Positions 46,858-56,295 of a DNA stretch of 64,000 nt are shown in pieces. Where the stretch lies: positions 1 through 64,000 of the forward strand of contig NZ_NKJI01000007.1 in assembly GCF_002277815.1 (NCBI RefSeq). Direction: 5' to 3'. This DNA comes from Pseudomonas sp. ERMR1:02. Lineage in GTDB: Bacteria > Pseudomonadota > Gammaproteobacteria > Pseudomonadales > Pseudomonadaceae. The translations under genes were made by a program, and so were the position numbers. The notes beneath the pieces are model-generated. The model ran no database searches. It was not told the DNA's origin and was given only the letters and a program-made list of their open reading frames with translations. Each line of letters opens with the position of its first letter. Position 1 is the first letter of the stretch.

Positions 46858-48143
46858 GTGAGACGTAAATTCTTGCTGCTGCTGGAAACCGGACTGGTTC
46901 TGGCAGGGCTGACGTTGGGCGCTTCTGCCTGGAAAATTCATTCGGCGCTGGTGCAGCCGCTGAATATTACCCAGGAAGAACTGCTGGAGGTGCCCAAAGG
47001 CACCACGCCGAACCGCACCTTCCTGCGACTCGAAGCCGATGGCGTCATCAAGGACGCTTTCTGGCTGCGCGTGTATTGGCGCTTCAATTTGCCAAAACAA
47101 CCGCTGCACAGCGGCGAATACCGCATGCTTCCCGGCATGACCGTCGAAGGTCTGATCGACCTGTGGAAGCGCGGGGAAATGGTTCAGTACAGCGTGACCC
47201 TGGTCGAAGGCTGGAACTTCCATCAGGTCCGTGCGGCCCTGGCCAAGGAGGAAAAACTCGAGCACACCCTGGAGGGTCTGAGCGACAGCCAGGTCATGGA
47301 CAAGCTCGGTCATACCGGGGTTTCCCTGAAGGGCGATTCTTCCCTGATACTTACCGCTTCGTGCGGGGCATGACAGATACCGAGCTGTTGAAAACATCCT
47401 ACGACCGCCTCGACGAGGTTCTGGCCAAGGAGTGGAGCCAGCGCGCGGCTGATGTGCCGTACACCGGGCCCTATCAAGCCCTGATCATGGCCTCGCTGGT
47501 GGAGAAGGAAACCGGCGTGCCACAAGAGCGCGGGCAGATTGCCGGGGTGTTTATACGGCGCATGGCGATCGGCATGTTGTTGCAGACAGACCCGACGGTG
47601 ATTTATGGCCTGGGTGATCGATACAGCGGCAAATTGACTCGCGCCCATCTCAAGGAACCGACGCCCTACAACACCTATGTGATTGCCGGGCTGCCCCCGA
47701 CTCCGATTGCGATGGTTGGCCGCGAAGCGATCCATGCGGCACTCAATCCGGTGGCGGGTAACAGCCTTTACTTTGTGGCGCGCGGTGATGGCAGTCACGT
47801 GTTCTCCGATGATCTGGACGCCCACAACAACGCTGTGCGAGAGTTCCAGCTCAAGCGACGCGCCGATTACCGTTCCAGCCCGGCACCTGTCACTGCACCC
47901 GAGACATCGCAAGCTCCGGCCGCGGACTCTCAAGCTCCGCAATCCGAAGCTGCGCAATCTGAAGCCTCGCAATCTCGAGCTCCCGAATCTCAGGCTGAAC
48001 AGGATCAGGCACCGATCCCGGCCGCTTCGCCTGATACCGCGCCTGAAGTTCTGCCGCCGGTGCAGCCGCAGGAATCCGCGCCTGATCCTGCTCCTGCATC
48101 CGCCCCCGAGCCGGAAGCAAACACACCGCAAAGCCCGCAATGA
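46858..48143 (+). CDS. mltG: Endolytic murein transglycosylase MltG (frameshifted as given)
   Basis: With one G restored at 47317-47320 (ACCGGGGTTTCC to ACCGGGGGTTTCC, giving H-T-G-G-F-P-E-G-R-F-F-P) this is a 428-residue MltG. It has an N-terminal membrane anchor (about 5-22), the LysM-like region, the catalytic Glu in L-V-E-K-E-T-G-V-P-Q-E-R, D-P-T-V-I-Y-G and A-G-L-P-P-T-P-I. It cuts nascent glycan strands. The last 85 residues are an unusual low-complexity tail with a five-copy S-x-A-x-Q repeat. As written, the N-terminal part stops at 47373 after 171 residues. Confidence 0.93.
47928..48002 (+). repeat. Five 15-bp in-frame repeats in the mltG tail
   Basis: Units of 15 bases encode S-Q-A-P-Q, S-E-A-A-Q, S-E-A-S-Q, S-R-A-P-E and S-Q-A-E-Q. 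A partial extra unit lies near 47907. The period keeps the reading frame if copies are gained or lost. Confidence 0.8.
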
Positions 48144-48153
48144 CTCTGACTAA

Positions 48154-49774
<1,621 letters not shown>

Positions 49775-49788
49775 GGGTCTGGGCCTAA

Positions 49789-49815
49789 ACTCACCGTCCC
49801 ACTCATACAATGTAA
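49789..49815 (+). pseudogene. pilZ: Remnant of the 3' end of pilZ
   Basis: ACT-CAC-CGT-CCC-ACT-CAT-ACA-ATG-TAA reads T-H-R-P-T-H-T-M-stop. This resembles the last residues of Pseudomonas PilZ (from memory, ending S-D-R-P-T-H-T-M), whose gene normally lies exactly here between holB and tatD. A TAA precedes it in frame, so the fragment is not translated. It suggests a deletion that removed about 330 bases of pilZ. This depends on recalled sequence, not a search. Confidence 0.6.
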
Positions 49816-49829
49816 GTTGCAGTCCTTTT

Positions 49830-50615
49830 ATGCTCGTAGATTCCCATTGTCATCTTGATCGCCTCGACCTTACCGCCCACGACGGCTCCCTGGATGCGGC
49901 CCTGGATGCGGCCCGTCAACGCGGGGTAGGGCACTTTCTGTGTATCGGTGTCAGTGTCGACAACGCCGCCGATGTCAAAGCCCTGGCTGAGCGATATGAT
50001 GATGTCGATTGTTCGGTCGGCGTGCATCCTCTGGATGTACAGCCGGGTGCTGCGCCTGCGCTGGAATGGCTGCTACAGGAGCTCAATCATCCGCGTGTGG
50101 TGGCTATCGGCGAAACCGGTCTGGACTACCACTACGAGCCGGAAGCGGCAGAGTTGCAGCAGGAATCTTTCAGATTGCATCTGCAGGCCGCGCAGCAGAC
50201 TGGCAAACCGGTGATTATCCATACCCGTGGTGCCCGCGCCGATACCTTGAACCTGTTGCGTGAAGCGGCGCTGCCCCAGGCAGGCGTGCTGCATTGCTTC
50301 ACAGAGGACTGGGACATGGCGAAAGCCGCATTGGACATGGGTTACTACATTTCGCTGTCCGGGATTGTCACGTTCCGCAATGCCGACGCGTTGCGTGATG
50401 TTGCTAGCAAGGTACCGGCCGACCGGCTGCTGGTGGAAACCGATTCCCCGTACCTGGCACCGATCCCGTATCGCGGGAAACCGAACCTGCCGCAGTATGT
50501 GCGGGAAGTGGCAGAGTTTCTGGCAATGTTGCGTGGTGAGCCCTATGAGCGATTTGCCGAGCAGACCACTGCAAATTTCAAGCGGTTGTTTCCACTGGCG
50601 CATGTAAAAGGCTAA
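49830..50615 (+). CDS. TatD-family metal-dependent hydrolase
   Basis: A 261-residue TIM-barrel deoxyribonuclease/esterase. Metal ligands His6 and His8 (V-D-S-H-C-H-L-D), Glu in G-E-T-G-L-D-Y, His in V-I-I-H-T-R and C-F-T-E, and E-T-D-S-P-Y-L near the end. ATG 49830 opens with M-L-V-D-S-H-C-H. It is followed by the sRNA terminator in the opposite direction. Confidence 0.94.
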   Translation: MLVDSHCHLDRLDLTAHDGSLDAALDAARQRGVGHFLCIGVSVDNAADVKALAERYDDVDCSVGVHPLDVQPGAAPALEWLLQELNHPRVVAIGETGLDYHYEPEAAELQQESFRLHLQAAQQTGKPVIIHTRGARADTLNLLREAALPQAGVLHCFTEDWDMAKAALDMGYYISLSGIVTFRNADALRDVASKVPADRLLVETDSPYLAPIPYRGKPNLPQYVREVAEFLAMLRGEPYERFAEQTTANFKRLFPLAHVKG

Positions 50616-50624
50616 ATCGCAGGC

Positions 50625-50741
50625 AAAAAAAACCCGGGTTCTGGGGGTGAATCCGGGTTAAGACCATTAGGAGTAAAACAATGGTACGCGGTCCGTTGGT
50701 ACCAATATCGGCGTGACACTTGGGGGAGATGCCCCGCCGAC
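50625..50741 (-). ncRNA. rgsA: Small regulatory RNA, probable RgsA (P16)
   Basis: On the minus strand a CAATACTT box (50754-50747) fits a sigma-S type -10; transcription from about 50741 would end at a clear terminator, AACCCGG/CCGGGTT (50659-50653 and 50637-50631) followed by eight T (50632-50625). That gives about 117 nucleotides. From memory RgsA of P. aeruginosa, an RpoS-dependent sRNA of about 120 nucleotides, lies in this place next to tatD. Position, strand-specific terminator, promoter type and size agree; the sequence itself was not compared. Confidence 0.65.
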
Positions 50742-50956
50742 AGTTCAAGTATTGATCAGTATTTCAGCGAGTCCAGTTTGTCGGTCGAGGTTTTTAAACA
50801 AATTTGGAATACGTGCGCTTCAGAAGAGTTCTCATCCACCGGCGACCCTGCAGGAAATACTCACGAAACATAGATATGGTCGGATGATCCGTGCATTTTT
50901 GCGTAATTTAGGCATAATACGCGGCTTCGAATTTTGACCCCTACAGACCTTTTCTT

Positions 50957-51595
50957 ATGCATAAAGAACCTCGTAAGGTCCGTGAGTTTCGTCGCCGCGA
51001 GCAAGAAATTCTCGATACCGCGCTCAAGCTGTTCCTCGAACAAGGTGAAGACAGTGTCACCGTCGAGATGATTGCTGATGCCGTCGGTATCGGCAAAGGC
51101 ACAATCTACAAGCACTTCAAATCCAAGGCCGAGATCTACCTGCGCCTGATGCTCGACTACGAGCGCGATTTGAATGAGCTGTTGCACTCCGCCGACGTCG
51201 ACAAGGACAAGGAAGCCCTGTCCCGCGCCTATTTCGAATTCCGCATGCGCGATCCACAACGTTATCGCTTGTTCGATCGTCTGGAAGAAAAGGTGGTCAA
51301 GGGCAACCAGGTGCCGGAGATGATCGAAGAGCTGCACAAGATCCGCGCCTCGAACTTCGAACGCCTGACCCTGCTGATCAAGGGTCGGATCAGCGAAGGC
51401 AAGCTTGAAGACGTGCCGCCATACTTCCACTACTGCGCGTCATGGGCTCTGGTGCACGGCGCCGTGGCGCTGTATCACTCGCCATTCTGGAGCAATGTGC
51501 TGGAAGATCAGGAAGGCTTCTTCCAGTTCTTGATGGATATCGGCGTACGCATGGGCAACAAGCGCAAGCGCGATACCGACACCCCGAGCAGCTGA
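50957..51595 (+). CDS. TetR-family transcriptional regulator
   Basis: A 212-residue regulator. The helix-turn-helix is at about residues 26-60 (V-T-V-E-M-I-A-D-A-V-G-I-G-K-G-T-I-Y-K-H-F). The long helical effector domain ends in a basic, probably disordered tail (K-R-K-R-D-T-D-T-P). ATG 50957 follows a TACAGACC leader without strong Shine-Dalgarno. No adjacent target is obvious; the order tatD-sRNA-TetR recalls the P. aeruginosa PA2959-PA2957 region. Confidence 0.92.
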   Translation: MHKEPRKVREFRRREQEILDTALKLFLEQGEDSVTVEMIADAVGIGKGTIYKHFKSKAEIYLRLMLDYERDLNELLHSADVDKDKEALSRAYFEFRMRDPQRYRLFDRLEEKVVKGNQVPEMIEELHKIRASNFERLTLLIKGRISEGKLEDVPPYFHYCASWALVHGAVALYHSPFWSNVLEDQEGFFQFLMDIGVRMGNKRKRDTDTPSS

Positions 51596-51733
51596 GCCAT
51601 TCAGCAGCCTGATTGCGCCATGATTTCGCTGCATGGCGCAGTACCGCAGGAATATACTCAGGCAGGGGACTTGCTAAAACTTGATTTGTGAGTCAATTTT
51701 CAGCAGTCCGAATATTCTTCCGCCGGAGTGATC

Positions 51734-52702
51734 ATGATCGTTGACCGTCAAGGCAGGCGATTTCGCAATTTGCGAGTCAGCCTGACCTCAGCCTGCAACT
51801 ACGCCTGTACCTACTGCGTGCCCAACGGCAAGCGACTGGTGGCTGCGCAGGATGAGCTGTCGGCCGAAGCCATGGCACGCGGTGTGGCCTATCTGATCGA
51901 AGCAGCGGGCATCGAGCGCTTGCGTATCACTGGTGGCGAACCGCTGGTCAGTCCTAAACTCGAAACCTTCATGACTGCGGTCGGGCAGATGGGCCTGGAG
52001 GACATCAGCCTGACCACCAACGGTCAATTGCTGGCGAAAAAGCTGCCGCTGCTGGTGGATGCCCGCATTCGGCGCATCAACGTTTCCCTCGATACTCTGG
52101 ACGCGAGTGCATTCCGCGGCATTGCCCGTGGCGGCGATCTGGCGACTGTGCTGGACGGCATGGAACAGGCCCGAGCGGCTGGCATGAAGATCAAGGTCAA
52201 CATGGTGCCGCTGCGCGGTCAGAACCTCGATCAGGTGATGCCGCTGTTGGATTACTGCCTGGAACGCGGCTATGAGCTGCGCTTTATCGAGTTGATGCGC
52301 ATGGGCCACCTGGCCAGTGACTCCAACGCTTTCCTGCAACAGTTCGTCAGCCTGCAACAGTTGCTGAGCCTGATCGGCGAGCGCTATGAGTATCTACAGG
52401 CCAGTGCTCCGGTGGATGCGACGGCGGTGCGCTATGAGATACCGGGGCAGGGGTATTTTGGCGTGATCGCCAACGAAAGCGTGCCGTTCTGCCGTACCTG
52501 TTCACGGTTGCGTCTTTCTTCCACCGGATGGCTGCATGGCTGTCTGTCGTCGAGTAACCGCCACTATGTCGGCGATTTGCTGGACAAGCCGCGTCATCAG
52601 GCCTTACCTGCCCTGCAGAGACTTTTGGTGAAAGCCTTGGGTGACAAGCAGGAAGTGGCGTTCTCCGGTGGCGCCACAGTCATGAAGATTATCGGCGGCT
52701 GA
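51734..52702 (+). CDS. moaA: GTP 3',8-cyclase MoaA-family radical SAM enzyme
   Basis: A 322-residue radical SAM enzyme of molybdopterin synthesis. The SAM cluster ligands are Cys21, Cys25 and Cys28 (C-N-Y-A-C-T-Y-C), with R-I-T-G-G-E-P-L-V near residue 70. The C-terminal second cluster is C-R-T-C-S-R-L-R-L-S-S-T-G-W-L-H-G-C. The C-terminal G-G-A-T-V differs from the G-G usual in the catalytic tail, so this may be a paralogue of the main MoaA. ATG 51734 has CGGAG 5 bases upstream. It stands alone, not with other moa genes, but a molybdenum hydroxylase operon lies 19 kb away. Confidence 0.9.
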   Translation: MIVDRQGRRFRNLRVSLTSACNYACTYCVPNGKRLVAAQDELSAEAMARGVAYLIEAAGIERLRITGGEPLVSPKLETFMTAVGQMGLEDISLTTNGQLLAKKLPLLVDARIRRINVSLDTLDASAFRGIARGGDLATVLDGMEQARAAGMKIKVNMVPLRGQNLDQVMPLLDYCLERGYELRFIELMRMGHLASDSNAFLQQFVSLQQLLSLIGERYEYLQASAPVDATAVRYEIPGQGYFGVIANESVPFCRTCSRLRLSSTGWLHGCLSSSNRHYVGDLLDKPRHQALPALQRLLVKALGDKQEVAFSGGATVMKIIGG

Positions 52703-52704
52703 CC

Positions 52705-52807
52705 CGGCGTCTTCGCGGGTAAGCCACGCTCCTACAGGATTATGTTCGGGCACAATTTGGTGATCGACACAATTTCTGTAGGAGCGCGGCTTGCCCGCGA
52801 AGGCGCC
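52705..52807. repeat. REP inverted pair, GCGGCTTGCCCG type
   Basis: CGTCTTCGCGGGTAAGCCAC with GCTCCTACAGG is mirrored imperfectly by CTGTAGGAGCGCGGCTTGCC with CGCGAAGGCG. Confidence 0.8.
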
Positions 52808-52896
52808 TGCTCAGACGACAACGTTCTGGAGCTGGCGCAAAAGCTGCATCCCACGGCCATTCGCCGGTTTTCCGACACCGGCCTCTGGAGGATAGG

Positions 52897-53505
52897 ATGC
52901 GTAGCCTGGTTTTGCTGCTGGCCGTTTTGGCGCTCGGCGGCTGCATGAATGTCAGCGATATGGCCGAAGGGACTCGCTACCATATGAGCGACGCGGGCCT
53001 GCTGGATCACAGCGACAGCCGCCGCGTGAACAACTTGCGCATTCAACCGGACTCGTTCGTCTACATTGCCCAGGGTGCCTTTGTGCCGCCTGGCAGTGCC
53101 GTCTACCCGCGCCCCAACGTGATCGCCGAAGTCGCCTTTGACGGGTTTGTCGAATACTTCCCGATGGTCCGCCGTGCGCGCACGCCGGAAGGCCTTGACC
53201 AGGCCATGAGCGAAGCCCGTGCTGTTGGCGCCCATTACTTGCTCTATACCCGTTTTGCCAAGTCCGATGACCGCATTGGCAACTCGGATGAATGGCTGGA
53301 TCAGGAGGCTGTGGATCGCCTCGGCATCGACACCGGCGTGATTCAGATCATGTTGATCGAGACCAGCACCCAGTATTTGATTGATACTGCACGTATCAAG
53401 AGTCGTGGCGGTTTACTGACGTTCCACGACGAAAAACCAGAAGACCTGATGGGCCCGCCGCTGGAGCAATATGCTCGCAGTCTGCTGGGGCTCAGCGACC
53501 AGTAA
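52897..53505 (+). CDS. DUF4823 lipoprotein
   Basis: A 202-residue lipoprotein. The signal M-R-S-L-V-L-L-L-A-V-L-A-L-G-G-C places the lipid-attached Cys16; Met17 and Asn18 follow, which does not give the Asp+2 inner-membrane retention signal, so outer-membrane location is likely. The rest is soluble with no known catalytic motif. It is 15 bases before the DUF1285 gene and probably in one operon with it. Confidence 0.85.
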   Translation: MRSLVLLLAVLALGGCMNVSDMAEGTRYHMSDAGLLDHSDSRRVNNLRIQPDSFVYIAQGAFVPPGSAVYPRPNVIAEVAFDGFVEYFPMVRRARTPEGLDQAMSEARAVGAHYLLYTRFAKSDDRIGNSDEWLDQEAVDRLGIDTGVIQIMLIETSTQYLIDTARIKSRGGLLTFHDEKPEDLMGPPLEQYARSLLGLSDQ

Positions 53506-53520
53506 TCCAAGGAGATCGCC

Positions 53521-54080
53521 ATGAGTGGCCCGCAAAAAGCCAACGACCTGTTGGGACAAATTCCCAAAACCAAAGGCTTGCCACCGGTCCACTTGTGGAA
53601 CCCTGACTTCTGCGGCGACATCGACATGCGCATCGCCCGCGACGGCACCTGGTATTACCTGGGTACGCCAATCGGACGCAAGCCGATGGTCAAGCTGTTC
53701 TCCACCATCATTCGCCGTGACGGCGATGACTATTTCCTCATTACCCCCGTCGAGAAAGTCGGCATCAAAGTCGATGACGCTCCTTTCGTGGCGATCGCGC
53801 TCGAGGTGGAAGGCGAGGGAGAAGGACAAGTTCTGCGCTTCACCACCAACGTCGATGAGACCGCCGAGGCTGGCGCCGAGCACCCGATTCGCGTGGTGAT
53901 CGATTCCGCCACCCAAGAGCCGGCGCCCTACGTGCATGTGCGCACCAACCTCGAGGCGCTGATCCATCGCAACGTGTTTTATCAGCTGGTGGAGCTGGCG
54001 GTGAGTCGGGAGATCGACGGGCAGCGTTGGTTGGGGTGTGGAGCGGTGGTGAGTTCTTCCGCATCGGTCTTGAACCGTAA
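53521..54080 (+). CDS. DUF1285 protein (frameshifted near its end as given)
   Basis: With one G restored at 54033-54036 (TTGGGGTGTGG to TTGGGGGTGTGG) the C-terminus reads W-L-G-V-W-S-G-G-E-F-F-R-I-G-L-E-P and stops at 54080, giving 186 residues with the normal DUF1285 ending. As written it runs out of frame to a TAG at 54087 with the unnatural tail C-G-A-V-V-S-S-S. N-terminal P-P-V-H-L-W-N-P-D-F-C-G-D-I-D-M and the central T-P-V-E-K-V-G-I are family marks. Function unknown; cytoplasmic. Confidence 0.85.
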
Positions 54081-54090
54081 TCGATAGAAA

Positions 54091-54196
54091 TGTGGGAGCG
54101 GGCTTGCTCGCGAAAGCGGTGTATCTGACGCATATATGTCGAATGTGCAGAGGCCTTCGCGAGCAAGTCGAATCGTCGCACCGCCGCTCCCACATT
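54091..54196. repeat. REP pair with an interrupted right arm
   Basis: Left arm TGTGGGAGCGGGCTTGCTCG with CGAA is intact. The right arm begins TTCGCGAGCAAG and ends CGCTCCCACA, but about 17 bases (TCGAATCGTCGCACCGC) stand between the two halves. Confidence 0.8.
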
Positions 54197-54223
54197 GGTC
54201 CTCAGCCATCCTTGAAAATAAAA

Positions 54224-54252
54224 TTGACACCCAATCGTATGATGATTAGCGT
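54224..54252 (+). promoter_or_regulatory. Promoter and GntR operator of the sugar regulon regulator
   Basis: TTGACA (54224-54229) and TAGCGT (54247-54252) with a 17-base spacer form a promoter. The spacer contains ATCGTATGATGATT (54234-54247), a pseudo-palindrome of the FadR/GntR kind. The exact reverse complement occurs before araF at 57146-57159. The regulator probably represses itself and araF. Confidence 0.7.
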
Positions 54253-54285
54253 GGGCCTCCATAGCGAATAGCTTTTGAGGTACCC

Positions 54286-55002
54286 ATGTCCAGCAGTTAT
54301 CACGCGTCGACGGTCGATTGGTTGGGCTGCTGGATCGCGACCGGTCAGGTGAGGCCGGGCGAGACCCTCAAGGTTGAAGCCGATCTCGGCGAACAGCTAG
54401 GCGTCAGCCGCACGGTCATTCGCGAAGCCATCAAAACCCTGGTCGCCAAGGGCATGCTGGAAGTTGGGCCGAAGGTCGGTACTCGGGTGTTGCCGGTGCG
54501 GCGCTGGAATCTCTTCGATCCACAAGTCGTGGGTTGGCTGTCACGCAGCGGTTTGCCGGAAAACTTCGTCGATGACTTACTCGACCTGCGCCGCACCATC
54601 GAACCGATGGCGGTGCGCTGGGCGTGCGAGCGTGCGACTGCCCCGCAGGTGGACGCGATTCTGTTGGCCTATAACGCCCTGGAGCGGGCGGTGGACAGCG
54701 GCGTCGAGTACAACCGTGCCGACCAGCTCTTCCATGAGTGCATTCTCGCTGCCAGCCACAATCAATTCATCGAACAAATGGTCCCGGCCCTTGGCGCGTT
54801 GCTGGCGGTGTGTTTCGAAGTGTCCGCCGCCGACCCGGACGAACTGCGCCGCACCTTGCCGATTCACAAGGACATGGCCGATGCCATCGCCGCCCGGGAT
54901 GCCGCGCGGGGTATATGGGCCTGCATGACCCTGATCGATAACGCCGACCTGGCCATCAAGCGCTATTACCCGCAGGTCATGGCCGACAAAAAAACTGGCT
55001 GA
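54286..55002 (+). CDS. GntR/FadR-family regulator (FCD domain) of the arabinose regulon
   Basis: A 238-residue regulator with an N-terminal winged helix (about 10-75; G-V-S-R-T-V-I-R-E-A-I-K-T-L-V-A-K-G-M-L) and an all-helical FCD ligand domain (about 85-225) with metal/ligand histidines in F-H-E-C-I and the final H-K-D-M. The ATG follows an A-G-G-T-A ribosome site. It precedes the lactonase, dehydrogenase and AraFGH genes and its operator is repeated before araF. The effector is probably a sugar acid of the oxidative pathway. Confidence 0.92.
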   Translation: MSSSYHASTVDWLGCWIATGQVRPGETLKVEADLGEQLGVSRTVIREAIKTLVAKGMLEVGPKVGTRVLPVRRWNLFDPQVVGWLSRSGLPENFVDDLLDLRRTIEPMAVRWACERATAPQVDAILLAYNALERAVDSGVEYNRADQLFHECILAASHNQFIEQMVPALGALLAVCFEVSAADPDELRRTLPIHKDMADAIAARDAARGIWACMTLIDNADLAIKRYYPQVMADKKTG

Positions 55003-55015
55003 CAACCACGATCCT

Positions 55016-55099
55016 TGTAGGAGCTAGCTTGCTAGCGATGGAGTGTCAGTCGACATCAATGCAGCTGGCCCACCATCGCTAGCAAGCTAGCTCCTACAC
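55016..55099. repeat. REP inverted pair, CTAGCTTGCTAG type
   Basis: TTGTAGGAGCTAGCTTGCTA with GCGATGG is mirrored by CCATCGCTAGCAAGCTAGCT with CCTACA. Both arms carry the same CTAG change relative to the common CTCG form. It separates the regulator from the lactonase gene. Confidence 0.85.
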
Positions 55100-55125
55100 A
55101 TAAAAGCAATAAGAAAGGAGGTTTC

Positions 55126-56001
55126 ATGGAGTGGACCGCAGTCACCGAACACCGTGCACAACTCGGCGAAGGCCCGTTCTGGGATGCCCCGACCCAGGCG
55201 CTGTATTGGGTGGATATCGCCGGCAAGCAAGCACTGCGGCTGATCGGCGCCAACGTGCAGATATGGCAGATGCCTGAACACGTGTCGGCTTTCATCCCCT
55301 GCGCAAGCGGCGATGCGCTGGTGACGTTGAGCAGTGGCGTGTATCGGCTCTATCTGGATTCACCGGGGCTTGAGCCGCGCCTGATCCTGTTTTGCGTCGC
55401 CGATCCGCAACCGGGCAACCGCGCCAATGAAGCCCGCTGCGATGCCCGCGGTCGGCTTTGGCTCGGCACCATGCAGAACAACATCGGTGAGCAGGGCGAA
55501 GATTTGCCCATCGAGCGGCGCTCCGGCGGGCTGTTCCGTATTGATCATGATGCACGAGTGACGCCACTGCTGCGTGGCCTGGGCATTCCCAATACGCTGC
55601 TGTGGAGCAATGACGCCACCACCGTGTATTTCGGCGACAGCCTTGATGGCACGCTCTATCGGCATTTCATTCGCACCGACGGCAACCTCGAATCGGCGCA
55701 AACCTGGTTTGGCGCCCATGGACGCGGTGGTCCGGACGGCTCCGCGATGGATGCTGAGGGTTTTATCTGGAATGCCCGATGGGACGGCAGTTGCCTGCTC
55801 AAGCTGACCCCGGACGGCAAGGTCGATCGAGTGATAGAGCTGCCCATCAGCCGTCCGACCAGTTGTGTCTTTGGCGATGCCGACCTGAAAACACTGTACA
55901 TCACCAGCGCCGCAAGTCCGCGCGGGCATCCGCTGGATGGGGCAGTGCTGGCAATTCGCGTTGATGTACCCGGAAAGCTCTGTAGTCGATTTGCCGGATA
56001 A
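55126..56001 (+). CDS. SMP-30/gluconolactonase-family sugar lactonase
   Basis: A 291-residue six-bladed propeller lactonase that would open the sugar lactone made by the neighbouring dehydrogenase. Metal ligands are expected in G-E-G-P-F-W-D (Glu15), the R-A-N-E-A-R-C-D segment, N-D-A-T and G-P-D-G-S-A-M-D. AGGAGG precedes ATG 55126 by 5-8 bases. In the context of AraFGH it most likely acts on L-arabino-1,4-lactone (or D-galactonolactone). Confidence 0.9.
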   Translation: MEWTAVTEHRAQLGEGPFWDAPTQALYWVDIAGKQALRLIGANVQIWQMPEHVSAFIPCASGDALVTLSSGVYRLYLDSPGLEPRLILFCVADPQPGNRANEARCDARGRLWLGTMQNNIGEQGEDLPIERRSGGLFRIDHDARVTPLLRGLGIPNTLLWSNDATTVYFGDSLDGTLYRHFIRTDGNLESAQTWFGAHGRGGPDGSAMDAEGFIWNARWDGSCLLKLTPDGKVDRVIELPISRPTSCVFGDADLKTLYITSAASPRGHPLDGAVLAIRVDVPGKLCSRFAG

Positions 56002-56124
56002 ATCCCTAAATATGGGATGTTAAATTATATATTGAGATTTTTAGATCCCCGGGTTTATAGTCGGCACCACCGTTCCACGCTCAGTACACGCACTCACACT
56101 TAAAAAAACAAAACAGGTGAAGTG

Positions 56125-56295
56125 ATGCAGCGATATTCCCCCGCACTTTCTTGTGGAGTCAGCGTTTCAGAGCGTCCCTGTGCTGAAACGTTTTCGCGCC
56201 TACCTGCTTTTTCTTCCCCAAATCTTTCTGACCGGACATCGACAGGTATCCGGTTTTCGTCGTGCTTTCGAACAGGAGTCCTGGTCCATGGCTAA
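56125..56295 (+). CDS. Possible small ORF leading into the dehydrogenase gene
   Basis: ATG 56125 (AGGTGA 4-9 bases upstream) encodes 56 residues without a recognisable motif and ends at TAA 56295, eight bases after the dehydrogenase ATG at 56288. The overlap could couple translation of the two. The composition (many Ser, Cys, Arg) looks unlike a normal protein, so it may be chance. Confidence 0.25.
   Translation: MQRYSPALSCGVSVSERPCAETFSRLPAFSSPNLSDRTSTGIRFSSCFRTGVLVHG

Noticed and set aside
50681..50716. 11-codon ORF (M-V-R-G-P-L-V-P-I-S-A) with a TAGGAG site
   Set aside because: It lies inside the presumed minus-strand sRNA, and the hairpin before it has its T-run on the other strand, so a plus-strand leader peptide is unlikely.
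50713..50937. 74-codon ORF before the TetR gene
   Set aside because: No ribosome site, mixed composition, overlaps the sRNA promoter; no sign of being coding.
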